Source of the DNA: Micromonospora sp. WMMA1947
GTDB lineage: Bacteria > Actinomycetota > Actinomycetes > Mycobacteriales > Micromonosporaceae
Reading direction: 5' to 3'
NCBI RefSeq assembly: GCF_027497355.1
Contig: NZ_CP114909.1
Location: 2,170,001 to 2,234,000, forward strand
DNA: 64,000 nt
The notes under the pieces were generated by a model, which did no database searches, had not been told where the DNA came from, and saw only the letters and a list, made by a program, of their open reading frames with translations. Numbering within the stretch: position 1 is the stretch's first letter; every line of letters begins with the position of its first letter. Of the stretch, positions 45,131-55,178 are shown piece by piece. Made by a program: the position numbers and the translations under genes.

Positions 45131-45771
45131 GTGCAGCCCTCCAGCATGTCGGTGAGAGCGGCCTTCTCGGCACTTGTCACAGTCAGCCGCCAGTAGTGCT
45201 TCACCGTCACCCAGTCCGCCGCGTACTGACACCAGGACGACCGGTTCGGCGGCTTCCACTGGGACGGATCCTGGTCACCCTTTGCCCGGTTGGACCGCGC
45301 CGAAACCGCGATGAGCTGCGGCCGGGTCAGGTCGTTGGCGAAGTCGCCACGCTTCGAGTCGTCCCACTCGGCCGCGCCCGAACGCCACGCGGCGGCCAGC
45401 GGGACGGTGTGGTCGATGTCCACGTCCGACGGATCGTTCAGCACCACACCGTCGTAGGCGCTCTCCCACCGGCCGCCCACCACGTTGCAGCCGGACAGCT
45501 TGATGCCCTCGCCGTCGCGTTGCAGCACGCTGTCGCGGACGTCGCAGTTCTTGCCGGTGCCCCGCCAGTGCGGGAAGCGGGAGCGACTGTAGCCCTTCAT
45601 CGGCTCGGCGGTGGCCACTGTGAGCTCACCGAGCTGCTTGTTGACGTTCCCGGAGGCGCTCGGCGGCGCCTCCGGCTCGGTGACCGACACGTCGCAGCCG
45701 GCCACGCCGAGGGCGAGCACCGCGCTCAGCGCGGCGGCCAGCCCGGCTCGGGCTCCTGATCTCGTACGCAC
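45112..45771 (-). CDS. Secreted HNH-family (DUF1524-like) nuclease lipoprotein
   Basis: A 219-residue protein with a lipoprotein signal (SAVLALGVAGC, C26), then the His-Asn-His type core: DVDIDHTVPLAAAWRSGA (first His with preceding Asp), DFANDLTRPQLIAVSARSNRAKGDQDPSQW (Asn) and the Trp-rich WCQYAADWVTVKHYW. This is the actinobacterial secreted HNH/DUF1524 family. A role in degrading outside DNA for nutrition or competition is likely but untested. The GTG at 45771 follows AGAGGTG. It diverges from an MFS gene. Confidence 0.85.
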   Translation of the reverse strand: MRTRSGARAGLAAALSAVLALGVAGCDVSVTEPEAPPSASGNVNKQLGELTVATAEPMKGYSRSRFPHWRGTGKNCDVRDSVLQRDGEGIKLSGCNVVGGRWESAYDGVVLNDPSDVDIDHTVPLAAAWRSGAAEWDDSKRGDFANDLTRPQLIAVSARSNRAKGDQDPSQWKPPNRSSWCQYAADWVTVKHYWRLTVTSAEKAALTDMLEGCTWASKP

Positions 45772-45879
45772 AGACGACACCTCTCCAGCTTGCGTGCTCC
45801 GGGCGAGTCCGCACAGTACCCGGCGGCGGTTTCCGCGATTCGTGGCGTCGAGGGTGGGCGGCGGGCAGAGTGGTGAGAC

Positions 45880-47304
45880 GTGACCGCACCCGCTCCCGCG
45901 CTGCGTACCGGCTCCGCCGCCGGTCGTGGCACGCTGCTCGCCGCGATCCTCGCCTCCGGCATGGTGTTCCTCGACAGCACAGTCGTGAACGTCGCGTTGC
46001 CGCGCCTCGGCGCCGAACTCGACGCCACCGTCGCCGGTCTGCAGTGGACCGTGAACGGCTACCTGCTCATGCTCGCCGCGTTCGTGCTGCTCGGCGGCGC
46101 GCTCGGCGACCGGTTCGGCCGGCGGCGCATCTTCCTGCTCGGCGTGGTCTGGTTCGCGGTGGCGTCGGTGCTCTGCGGGCTGGCCCAGGACACCGGCTGG
46201 CTCGTCGCCGCCCGCTTCCTCCAGGGGGCGGGCGGGGCGCTGCTCACCCCCGGCTCGCTGTCGGTGCTCCAGGCCAGCTTCCACCCGGACGACAGGGGCC
46301 GGGCCATCGGCACCTGGTCCGGGCTGTCCGGCGTGTCCACAGCGCTCGGACCGCTGCTCGGCGGCTGGCTCATCGACACGCTCTCCTGGCGGTGGATCTT
46401 CTTCGTCAACCTGCCGCTCGCAGTCGGCGTGGTGCTCGCCGCGCTGCGCTGGGTGCCGGAGAGCCGGGACGAGGAGGCGTCGCGTACCGGGGAGGGGCGG
46501 CGGTTCGACGTGGCCGGCGCGTTGCTCGGGGCGCTCGCGCTCGGCGGCGTCACGTACGCGCTGATCGACGCCCCGGCGCAGGGCGCCTCCCCGGCGGTGC
46601 TGGCCGCGGCGGTGCTCGGGGTGGTCGCCGTGGTGGTGTTCGTGCTCCTCGAACGGCGGCGCGGCGACACCGCGATGCTGCCCACCGGGCTGTTCTCCAG
46701 CCGGCTGTTCTCCGTGCTGAACGTCTTCACGGTGGTCGTGTACGCGGCGCTCGGCGGGTTCACCTTCTTCCTCGCCGTCTACCTGCAGAACGTGGTCGGC
46801 TGGTCGGCGCTGCTCACCGGCCTGGCCACAGTGCCGATGACGGTGCTGCTGCTGGTCGGCTCGCCGCGCGCCGGCGCGCTGTCGGCCCGCATCGGGCCTC
46901 GGCTGCCGCTCACCGTCGGGCCGGTGATCGCCGCCGTGGGTCTGCTGCTGCTGCGCCGGGTCGGGCCGGGCGCGTCGTACTGGGTGGACGTGCTGCCGGG
47001 CGTGGCACTGTTCGGTGCCGGGCTCACGCTTGTCGTCGCGCCGCTGACCACGTCGGTGCTCGGTGCCGTCTCGGACCGGTTCGCCGGAGTGGCGAGCGGC
47101 TTCAACAACGCCGCCTCCCGGGCCGGTGGCCTGCTCGCGGTGGCCGCGCTGCCGCTGCTGGTCGGGCTGTCGGGCACCGGGTACGAGCAGAAGGGCGCGC
47201 TCGCCGACGCGTACCGGGGGGCGTTGGCCTGGTGCGCGGGGCTGCTGCTCGCCGGCGCGGTGCTCGCCGCCGTGCTGATCTACCGCCCCCGGCGCGGGCG
47301 TTAA
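45880..47304 (+). CDS. MFS transporter, DHA2 (EmrB/QacA) drug-exporter family
   Basis: A 474-residue proton antiporter with 14 predicted helices. Motif D-like FLDSTVVNVALPRLGAEL, motif A GGALGDRFGRRR and motif C-like GLSGVSTALGPLLGGWLID are present. Members export toxic lipophilic compounds or antibiotics; the substrate is not predictable. The GTG at 45880 has a weak ribosome binding site. The TAA stop lies inside the first copy of a GTTAAGAAGGG-type repeat. Confidence 0.92.
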   Translation: MTAPAPALRTGSAAGRGTLLAAILASGMVFLDSTVVNVALPRLGAELDATVAGLQWTVNGYLLMLAAFVLLGGALGDRFGRRRIFLLGVVWFAVASVLCGLAQDTGWLVAARFLQGAGGALLTPGSLSVLQASFHPDDRGRAIGTWSGLSGVSTALGPLLGGWLIDTLSWRWIFFVNLPLAVGVVLAALRWVPESRDEEASRTGEGRRFDVAGALLGALALGGVTYALIDAPAQGASPAVLAAAVLGVVAVVVFVLLERRRGDTAMLPTGLFSSRLFSVLNVFTVVVYAALGGFTFFLAVYLQNVVGWSALLTGLATVPMTVLLLVGSPRAGALSARIGPRLPLTVGPVIAAVGLLLLRRVGPGASYWVDVLPGVALFGAGLTLVVAPLTTSVLGAVSDRFAGVASGFNNAASRAGGLLAVAALPLLVGLSGTGYEQKGALADAYRGALAWCAGLLLAGAVLAAVLIYRPRRGR

Positions 47305-47350
47305 GAAGGGCCCCTTCCTATGCGGAATGCGTTAAGAAGGGGCCCTTCCT
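47298..47350. repeat. Pair of GTTAAGAAGGG palindromic repeat units
   Basis: Two direct copies of a unit of about 22 bases (GCGTTAAGAAGGG followed by CCCTTCCT), each with GAAGGG/CCCTTC dyad symmetry, fill the space between the convergent MFS and leuA genes. The second differs from the first by one base of the G/C run. The first supplies the MFS stop codon. Confidence 0.8.
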
Positions 47351-47365
47351 TACACCTCAAGCAGC

Positions 47366-49306
<1,941 letters not shown>

Positions 49307-49349
49307 TCACCCTACGTGGTGGGACGGGCGGTGGGAAGGCTGGTCCGGA

Positions 49350-50624
49350 CTATGGGACCAGTGTCACTGAACCGGTGGATCTCGCGACTGTCGGTAGCCG
49401 GGGTGTCCGTTCCACCCGGGCGACAGCGGGCACGATCACCAGTCCGACCAGGGTGAAGATCGCCGCAGCCGGGTACCAGCCCCAGCCGCCGGTGCTCACG
49501 CCGAGCGCGGTCAGCCCGGCCGGCGCGATCAGGAACTGCACCTGGGAGCCGAGCCCGAACGCGCCGACGTACGCGCCGCGCTGGGCGGCGGGCGGCAGCG
49601 TGGCGGTGAGCCCCCAGGTACCCGCCGACTCGATCATCTCGGCCAGGATGAGCACCGTCGCGGCGGCCACCAGCACCGCCACGGTGAGCGGTCCCCGGGT
49701 CGCGCCGGAGACCGGCAGCACCAGGCAGAACAGGGCGATCAGCACCGCACCCCGGCGGGACGCCCGGGCCGCGCCCGGCGCGGTGTCCGCGCCCCGGCTG
49801 GCCCGCACCTGGAACAGCACGACCAGCACGGTGTTGAGCAGCACCAGCGCGGCGATGATCGTCTTCGGCGCGTCGGTACGGGTGAGGATCCACAGCGGCA
49901 TCACCGTCAGGTAGAGCGTCTGGTGCGCGGTGAGCAGCCCGGACAGCAGCGCGACGGTCATGAAGGGCCGGTCCCGCAGCACCGCCAGCCGGCTCGTCGG
50001 CTCGGCCGTGCGGGTCACCTCCGGCAGCCGGGGCAGCCGGCGCACGAAGCCGGCGGTCACCAGGAAGACCACTGTGATGAACCAGACCATCCCGCGGTAC
50101 GCCCAGATCGTGTCGACGGCCAGCACCAGGCCGCTGATCAGCGCGCCGAGCCCGAAGCCGACGTTCAGCGAGGAGCGCTGGTAGGCCATCGCGGTGACCC
50201 GTTCCTCCGGGCGCAGCACGTTTATCGAGTAGACCTGGCGGGCCACGCCGGTCGCCGCGCCCGTCACGGCCAGCGCGATCACCACGGCGAGGAACCCGGC
50301 GAAGCCGCCGACGAACGGGTACGCGGCGAACAGCGCCGCGTCCAGCAGCAGGCAGACGATCCACACCCGCTGCGGCCCGTACCGGTCGGTGAGCCCGCCC
50401 AGCGGCACGGTGCCGAGCAGGGACGCCCCGGCGGCGAGGGAGAGGCCGAGACCCACCTGGGCCGGACTCAGCCCGAGCGCCCGGGTGAAGAAGACGGCGC
50501 TGCCGGCCTGGAACAGGCCGTGACCGACGGCGAACACCATGGCCTGCACGGCCAGGGCGCGGGTCAGACCGGCCGGCGGTACGACGTGACGGACGGCGGT
50601 GCGGATGCTCTCTCTGGCCCCCAT
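49350..50624 (-). CDS. MFS transporter
   Basis: A 424-residue protein with about 12 helices and the MFS motif A in GTVPLGGLTDRYGPQRVW. Segments RPEERVTAMAYQRSSLNVGFGLG and ESAGTWGLTATLPPAAQRGAYVGAF are like MdtG/YajR-type exporters of 12 helices. The substrate is unknown. The gene ends 51 bases before the leuA leader and may read through into it. It diverges from the ArsR-type gene across 78 bases; such pairs are often regulator plus target. Confidence 0.88.
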   Translation of the reverse strand: MGARESIRTAVRHVVPPAGLTRALAVQAMVFAVGHGLFQAGSAVFFTRALGLSPAQVGLGLSLAAGASLLGTVPLGGLTDRYGPQRVWIVCLLLDAALFAAYPFVGGFAGFLAVVIALAVTGAATGVARQVYSINVLRPEERVTAMAYQRSSLNVGFGLGALISGLVLAVDTIWAYRGMVWFITVVFLVTAGFVRRLPRLPEVTRTAEPTSRLAVLRDRPFMTVALLSGLLTAHQTLYLTVMPLWILTRTDAPKTIIAALVLLNTVLVVLFQVRASRGADTAPGAARASRRGAVLIALFCLVLPVSGATRGPLTVAVLVAAATVLILAEMIESAGTWGLTATLPPAAQRGAYVGAFGLGSQVQFLIAPAGLTALGVSTGGWGWYPAAAIFTLVGLVIVPAVARVERTPRLPTVARSTGSVTLVP

Positions 50625-50702
50625 GACCGGTGAGCAAACCGTGCCCCCCGCGCTCCGGTCGAACCTTTTAGTCTGGGCCGAATCCGGCGTCCGGGGGTGC
50701 GC

Positions 50703-51690
50703 GTGTCCGAGTTGCGGTTCAACCTGGCCGACGTGGCGGGCGTGCGGTTCGCGGTGTCGCCGGCCAACGAGACCGTGATGAGCATGTGGGCGCTGGCCGA
50801 GCCGGTCCGCTACGCGGTGCACCTGCCGTGGATCGACCGCGCCCGGGCGACGCTGCGCCGCCCCGAGGTGGCCGATCGGGTCCGCCCGTTGACGGACCTG
50901 GCCCGGCCGCGCCGCTGGCTACCGGACTTCCTGACCCCGGCCGCCCGCCCGGACGCGGACATGGCGGACCAGCTCGACCAGATCGCGGAGACGCCGCCCG
51001 ACGTGGTGGTGCAGGACCTGCTGGCCACCGTTCCGAGCCGTCCGCTGAGCCCGTACGGGCAGGCGTTGCTCGCCGACCCGGCCGGGCTGCTGCCGCAGCT
51101 CGTCGAGGCGCTCCGGGTCTGGTACGAGGAGGCGATCGCCCCCGACTGGCCGCGCATGCGGGCGCTGCTGGACGCCGACGTGGCGTACCGGGCGGCCCAA
51201 CTCGCCGAGGGTGGCGCCGGCCGGTTGTTCGAGCAGTTGCACCCGAGCCTGCGCTGGCTCGGCGACCGCGTAGTGAGCGACGATCCGTTCGAGCGGGACT
51301 TCGATCTGCGAGGGCGTGGGCTGGCACTGAATCCGAGTGTGTTCACCGACCGGCGGGTGCTGTGGAACCTGCTGGAGGACTCGATGCCCGCCGGGGCGTA
51401 CCCGGTGCGGGCGGTCGGGACGCTGTGGGAACGCGGACCCGAACCGGCCGGCGACGCGCTCGCCCGGGTGGTGGGTGCCGGCCGGGGCCGCGTTGCTGCA
51501 CCTGCTCGACGCGGCGACGACCACCACGGACCTCGCCCGGCTCACCGGGCTGTCCGCCGGTGCCGTGTCCCAGCACCTCTCCGCGCTGCACGCCGCCGGT
51601 CTCGTCACCCGGTCCCGGGCCGGGCGGCACGTGCTCTACCGCAACACCGAGGTCGGTGCCGCGTTGCTCCGCGCGGCGCGGGGCGGCTGA
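50703..51690 (+). pseudogene. ArsR-type winged-helix regulator split by a frameshift
   Basis: The first reading frame runs from the GTG at 50703 through a DUF5937-like helical domain (LRFNLADVAGVRFAVSPANETVMSM... DFDLRGRGLALNPSVFTDRRVLWNLLED) to GDALARVVGAGR near 51483. The next homologous segment, AALLHLLDAATTTTDLARLTG followed by SAGAVSQHLSALHAAGLVTRSR, is in another frame and is the winged helix. Removing one G from the GGGG run at 51484-51487 joins them into a protein of about 328 residues. Either a real inactivating mutation, a phase-variable homopolymer, or a sequencing error. An intact copy would be a repressor, possibly of the divergent MFS gene. Confidence 0.8.
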
Positions 51691-51700
51691 GCGTGCGGCG

Positions 51701-52456
51701 TCACGACGTCGCCGGCGCGTCCTGCCCCACCGGTTCGCCCTCGGTCACCGCGCCCGCGAGTTCGACGCTGCCGGGCGCCGCACCGGGCTCGCCGGTCAGC
51801 GTCAGCGTGCCGAAGCCGGCCCGTACCGCGGCCGGTGTGCCGTCCTCCCGAAAGCAGTAGATGCCCACGTCCAGTGGCGCGTTCAGCGACGCCGAGGTGC
51901 TGTCGACCGTGTAGCAGGGGCCGTCGACGCCGGGCAGCGGCTCGGCGGGGGAGACCGCGAGCGGCGCACGCCTGTCGGTCAGCACCTCCAGCCAGTCGGT
52001 GAACGGGTGCTGCACCCGGGGGTCGAGCCGGCGCGGCACCGCGTCGTCGGCGTCGCCGAGGCGGACGCAGGTCGCCGCCTGTGCCCAGCCGGCCGAGGGC
52101 AGCGCGCACTGAAACAGCCCGTCGGAGGTGGCGGCGAGCGAGACGTCCACCGTGCCGGCGTGCCCCCAGCCGGGCACGTCGACCCGCCAGCTGCCGTCGT
52201 TGGCGCTGGTGAACGCCACGGTGCGGGGCGTGCCCTCGGCGGGCGCGAAGGCGTACGTGGCGGTGAGGTGCCGGTCCTGCGCGGCGGCGGCCAGCCCGGC
52301 CAGTTCCTCTCGGGCGGCGTCGACCTGCACCGGGACCGGGTCGGCGGTGCCGGTGGGCGCCGCGTCGGGGTGGTCGCCGGTACAGGCGGCCAGCAATGCC
52401 GGCAGGGTGAGCGCGAGCACGCCGGTCAGGCGGGCCGCACGTCGATGAGCGTGCAC
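51701..52456 (-). CDS. Lipoprotein of unknown function
   Basis: A 251-residue lipoprotein: signal [16 protein letters not shown] (C25 as lipid site), then a Thr/Pro/Ala linker and a domain of repeating strands ([34 protein letters not shown]). Three later cysteines (LFQCAL, ATCVRL, GPCYTV) and a fourth (IYCFRE) may make two disulfides. The family is not recognised; related actinobacterial lipoproteins are annotated only as hypothetical. The GTG at 52456 is used, with no strong ribosome binding site. It is convergent with the split regulator, ten bases apart. Confidence 0.72.
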   Translation of the reverse strand: MHAHRRAARLTGVLALTLPALLAACTGDHPDAAPTGTADPVPVQVDAAREELAGLAAAAQDRHLTATYAFAPAEGTPRTVAFTSANDGSWRVDVPGWGHAGTVDVSLAATSDGLFQCALPSAGWAQAATCVRLGDADDAVPRRLDPRVQHPFTDWLEVLTDRRAPLAVSPAEPLPGVDGPCYTVDSTSASLNAPLDVGIYCFREDGTPAAVRAGFGTLTLTGEPGAAPGSVELAGAVTEGEPVGQDAPATS

Positions 52457-52603
52457 GGGCTCATTCTGCGTCGTGGGGACGGTCGCGGACAGCCCACCGT
52501 ACGGCTGTACCGCTTGGCGTGTCGCGTATTGCCGGGCTGGTGAGCCGCCCCACGCCGGGGCCGGATGGTGGGATCACCCGACCCGGCGTCGCGGCCCGCC
52601 CGA

Positions 52604-52652
52604 TAGGCTGAGGCGGTCTGACACGCGCCGCCGGACCGAGAAACCCGGCGGC
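52604..52652 (+). promoter_or_regulatory. lysC promoter -10 and leader hairpin
   Basis: TAGGCT at 52604-52609 is a -10 candidate. The transcript would begin near 52616 and carry a GCCGCCGG/CCGGCGGC hairpin (52627-52652) in an untranslated leader of about 80 bases. No lysine riboswitch is present. Confidence 0.45.
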
Positions 52653-52694
52653 GTCGGCACGCTCAGGGTCGTCGCTGGGAGGGAGTGCACCGTC

Positions 52695-53960
52695 GTGGCA
52701 CTCGTGGTGCAGAAGTACGGCGGGTCCTCCGTCGCCAACGCCGAGCGGATCAAGCGGGTGGCCGAGCGCATCGTGGCCGCGCGCAAGGCCGGCGACGACG
52801 TGGTGGTGGTGGTGTCCGCGATGGGCGACACCACCGACGAGCTGCTCGACCTGGCCAACCAGGTCAGCCCGCTGCCGCCGGGCCGCGAGCTGGACATGCT
52901 GCTCACCGCCGGGGAGCGGATCTCCATGGCGCTGCTCGCCATGGCCATCCACAACCTGGGGTACGAAGCCCGCTCGTTCACCGGTTCGCAGGCCGGCGTG
53001 ATCACCACCTCGGTGCACGGCCGGGCCCGGATCATCGACGTGACCCCGGGGCGGCTCAAGGGCGCGCTGGACGAGGGTGCGGTGGTCATCGTCGCCGGCT
53101 TCCAGGGCGTCTCGCAGGACACCAAGGACGTCACCACCCTCGGCCGTGGCGGCTCGGACACCACCGCCGTGGCGCTCGCCGCCGCGCTCGAGGCGGACGT
53201 CTGCGAGATCTACACCGACGTGGACGGCATCTTCACCGCCGATCCGCGCATCGTGCCGAACGCCCGGCACATCAAGCAGATCACCTACGAGGAGATGCTG
53301 GAGCTGGCCGCCTGCGGCGCGAAGGTGCTGCACCTGCGCAGCGTCGAGTACGCGCGGCGCGCGGGCTTGCCGATCCACGTCCGTTCGTCATACTCGACCA
53401 ACACCGGCACGATGGTCACCGGATCGATGGAGGACCTTCCTGTGGAACAGGCACTGATCACCGGGGTCGCCCACGACCGCAGCGAAGCGAAGATCACGAT
53501 CGTCGGCGTGCCCGACGAGCCCGGCGCCGCCGCGCGGATCTTCGACACCGTGGCCGGGGCCGAGATCAACATCGACATGATCGTGCAGAACGTGTCCACC
53601 GAGGGCACCGGCCGCACCGACATCTCGTTCACGCTGCCCAAGGCCGACGGCCCGACCGCGATGGCCGCGCTCAGCAAGATCCAGGAGACGGTCAAGTTCA
53701 AGGGCCTGCTCTACGACGACCACGTCGGCAAGGTCTCGCTGATCGGCGCGGGCATGCGCTCGCACCCGGGCGTGGCCGCCGGCTTCTTCGCCGCCCTCGG
53801 CGCGGCCGGCGTGAACATCGAGATGATCTCCACGTCGGAGATCCGGGTCTCCGTGGTCTGCCGCGACACCGACCTGGACAAGGCGGTCAAGGCCATCCAC
53901 GACGCCTTCGAGCTGGGTGGTGACACCGAAGCCGTCGTCTACGCCGGCACCGGGCGGTAA
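52695..53960 (+). CDS. lysC: Aspartate kinase, alpha subunit (full-length)
   Basis: A 421-residue aspartokinase, first step of lysine, threonine, methionine and diaminopimelate synthesis. The kinase domain starts [20 protein letters not shown], then [16 protein letters not shown] and [13 protein letters not shown]. Two ACT domains at about 260-421 ([41 protein letters not shown]) bind the feedback effectors. The length and arrangement are those of the actinobacterial type, which is controlled by lysine plus threonine in Corynebacterium. GGGAGGGAG precedes the GTG. Six bases separate its stop from asd. Confidence 0.96.
   Translation: MALVVQKYGGSSVANAERIKRVAERIVAARKAGDDVVVVVSAMGDTTDELLDLANQVSPLPPGRELDMLLTAGERISMALLAMAIHNLGYEARSFTGSQAGVITTSVHGRARIIDVTPGRLKGALDEGAVVIVAGFQGVSQDTKDVTTLGRGGSDTTAVALAAALEADVCEIYTDVDGIFTADPRIVPNARHIKQITYEEMLELAACGAKVLHLRSVEYARRAGLPIHVRSSYSTNTGTMVTGSMEDLPVEQALITGVAHDRSEAKITIVGVPDEPGAAARIFDTVAGAEINIDMIVQNVSTEGTGRTDISFTLPKADGPTAMAALSKIQETVKFKGLLYDDHVGKVSLIGAGMRSHPGVAAGFFAALGAAGVNIEMISTSEIRVSVVCRDTDLDKAVKAIHDAFELGGDTEAVVYAGTGR
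53442..53960 (+). CDS. lysC: Aspartate kinase, beta subunit (internal in-frame start)
   Basis: An in-frame GTG at codon 250 of lysC is preceded by GGAGGA (53429-53434) at seven-base spacing. The product would be 172 residues, made of the two ACT domains ([20 protein letters not shown]...). Corynebacterium lysC is known to encode such an alpha-beta pair, with a beta subunit of the same size. The beta chain forms the regulatory part of an alpha2beta2 enzyme. Confidence 0.75.
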   Translation: MEQALITGVAHDRSEAKITIVGVPDEPGAAARIFDTVAGAEINIDMIVQNVSTEGTGRTDISFTLPKADGPTAMAALSKIQETVKFKGLLYDDHVGKVSLIGAGMRSHPGVAAGFFAALGAAGVNIEMISTSEIRVSVVCRDTDLDKAVKAIHDAFELGGDTEAVVYAGTGR

Positions 53961-53966
53961 CGCGCC

Positions 53967-55028
53967 GTGGCGTCGCTGCCCACCCTCGCCGTGGTCGGGG
54001 CGACAGGTGCCGTCGGCACGGTGATGTGCCAGATCCTCTCCTCGCGGCGCAACGTGTGGGGCGAGATCCGGCTGCTCGCCTCCGAGCGGTCGGCCGGCCG
54101 GCGCGTGCAGTGCCGGGGCGAGGAGTTGACCGTCCAGGCGCTCACCGCCGACGCGCTCGACGGCGTCGACGTGGCGATGTTCGACGTGCCGGACGACGTC
54201 TCGGCGGAGTGGGCCCCGGTCGCCGCCGCGCGCGGCGTGGTCGTGGTGGACAACTCCGGCGCGTTCCGGATGGACCGCGACGTGCCGCTGGTGGTCACCG
54301 AGATCAACCCCGAGCAGGTACGCAACCGGCCCAAGGGCATCATTGCCAACGCCAACTGCACCACGATGGCGATGATCGTGGCGGTCGCGCCGCTGCACCG
54401 CGAGTACGGCCTGCGCGAGCTGGTGCTCGCGTCGTACCAGGCGGTCTCCGGGGCGGGGCAGGCCGGCGTGGACGCGCTGCACCTCCAGCTCGGCAAGATC
54501 GCCGGCGACCGGGTGCTCGGCTCCCGCGCCGGTGACGTGCGCCAGGCCGTCGGCGACGAGCTGGGCCCGTTCCCGGCACCGCTGGCGCTCAACGTCGTAC
54601 CGTGGGCGGGCTCGCTCGCCGACGGCGGCTGGTCGTCGGAGGAGATGAAGCTGCGCAACGAGTCGCGCAAGATCCTCGGGCTGCCCGATCTCAAGGTGTC
54701 CGCCACCTGCGTACGGGTGCCGGTGGTGACCGGCCACTCGGTCGCCGTGCACGCGGTCTTCGCCACCGAGGTGGACGCCGAGGGCGCCCGCGAGGTGCTG
54801 CGCAACGCGCCGGGCGTGATCCTGGTCGACGACCCGGCGTCCGGGGAGTTCCCGATGCCGATCGACGCGGTCGGCACCGACCCCTCGTGGGTGGGCCGGA
54901 TCCGCCGCGCGGTGGACGACCCCCGCGCCCTGGACCTCTTCGTAACGGGCGACAACCTTCGCAAGGGCGCCGCCCTGAACACGGCCCAGATCGCCGAACT
55001 CCTCGCCAAGGAGCTGACCCGCCCCTAA
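53967..55028 (+). CDS. asd: Aspartate-semialdehyde dehydrogenase
   Basis: A 353-residue NADP-dependent enzyme that reduces aspartyl-phosphate to the semialdehyde, directly after LysC. The N-terminal GATGAVG (11-17) binds the nucleotide, catalytic Cys131 lies in NANCTTMAM, and QAVSGAGQAGVDAL and the substrate-binding Arg in VRVPVVTGHSVAVH are present. Co-transcribed with lysC, the standard actinobacterial operon. The GTG at 53967 fits the conserved start (LAVVGATG). Confidence 0.96.
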   Translation: MASLPTLAVVGATGAVGTVMCQILSSRRNVWGEIRLLASERSAGRRVQCRGEELTVQALTADALDGVDVAMFDVPDDVSAEWAPVAAARGVVVVDNSGAFRMDRDVPLVVTEINPEQVRNRPKGIIANANCTTMAMIVAVAPLHREYGLRELVLASYQAVSGAGQAGVDALHLQLGKIAGDRVLGSRAGDVRQAVGDELGPFPAPLALNVVPWAGSLADGGWSSEEMKLRNESRKILGLPDLKVSATCVRVPVVTGHSVAVHAVFATEVDAEGAREVLRNAPGVILVDDPASGEFPMPIDAVGTDPSWVGRIRRAVDDPRALDLFVTGDNLRKGAALNTAQIAELLAKELTRP

Positions 55029-55071
55029 GCCCCGCCCCCGCGCCGCGCCCGCGCCGCGCCCGCCCAGAGTC

Positions 55072-55136
55072 CGTCGATCATGAAGTTGACGGCAATCGCC
55101 GCCCGATTTGTCGCCGCCAACTTCATGATCGACGGG
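55072..55136. repeat. 23-bp inverted repeat (GATCATGAAGTTG type) between asd and the GGDEF gene
   Basis: Left arm 55072-55094 and right arm 55114-55136 are complementary at 22 of 23 positions (core GTCGATCATGAAGTTG) with a 19-base spacer. It probably ends both convergent genes. The core is one that I recall as widely scattered in Micromonosporaceae genomes, so it may also be a dispersed repeat family; this needs a genome search. Confidence 0.75.
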
Positions 55137-55178
55137 CTGGGAGACGGGGGCGGGGGGAGGCGGGGAGAGGGGGGCGGG

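Noticed and set aside
52610..52694. Lysine riboswitch before lysC
   Set aside because: The leader is only about 80 bases and has one simple hairpin, far too small for an L-box.
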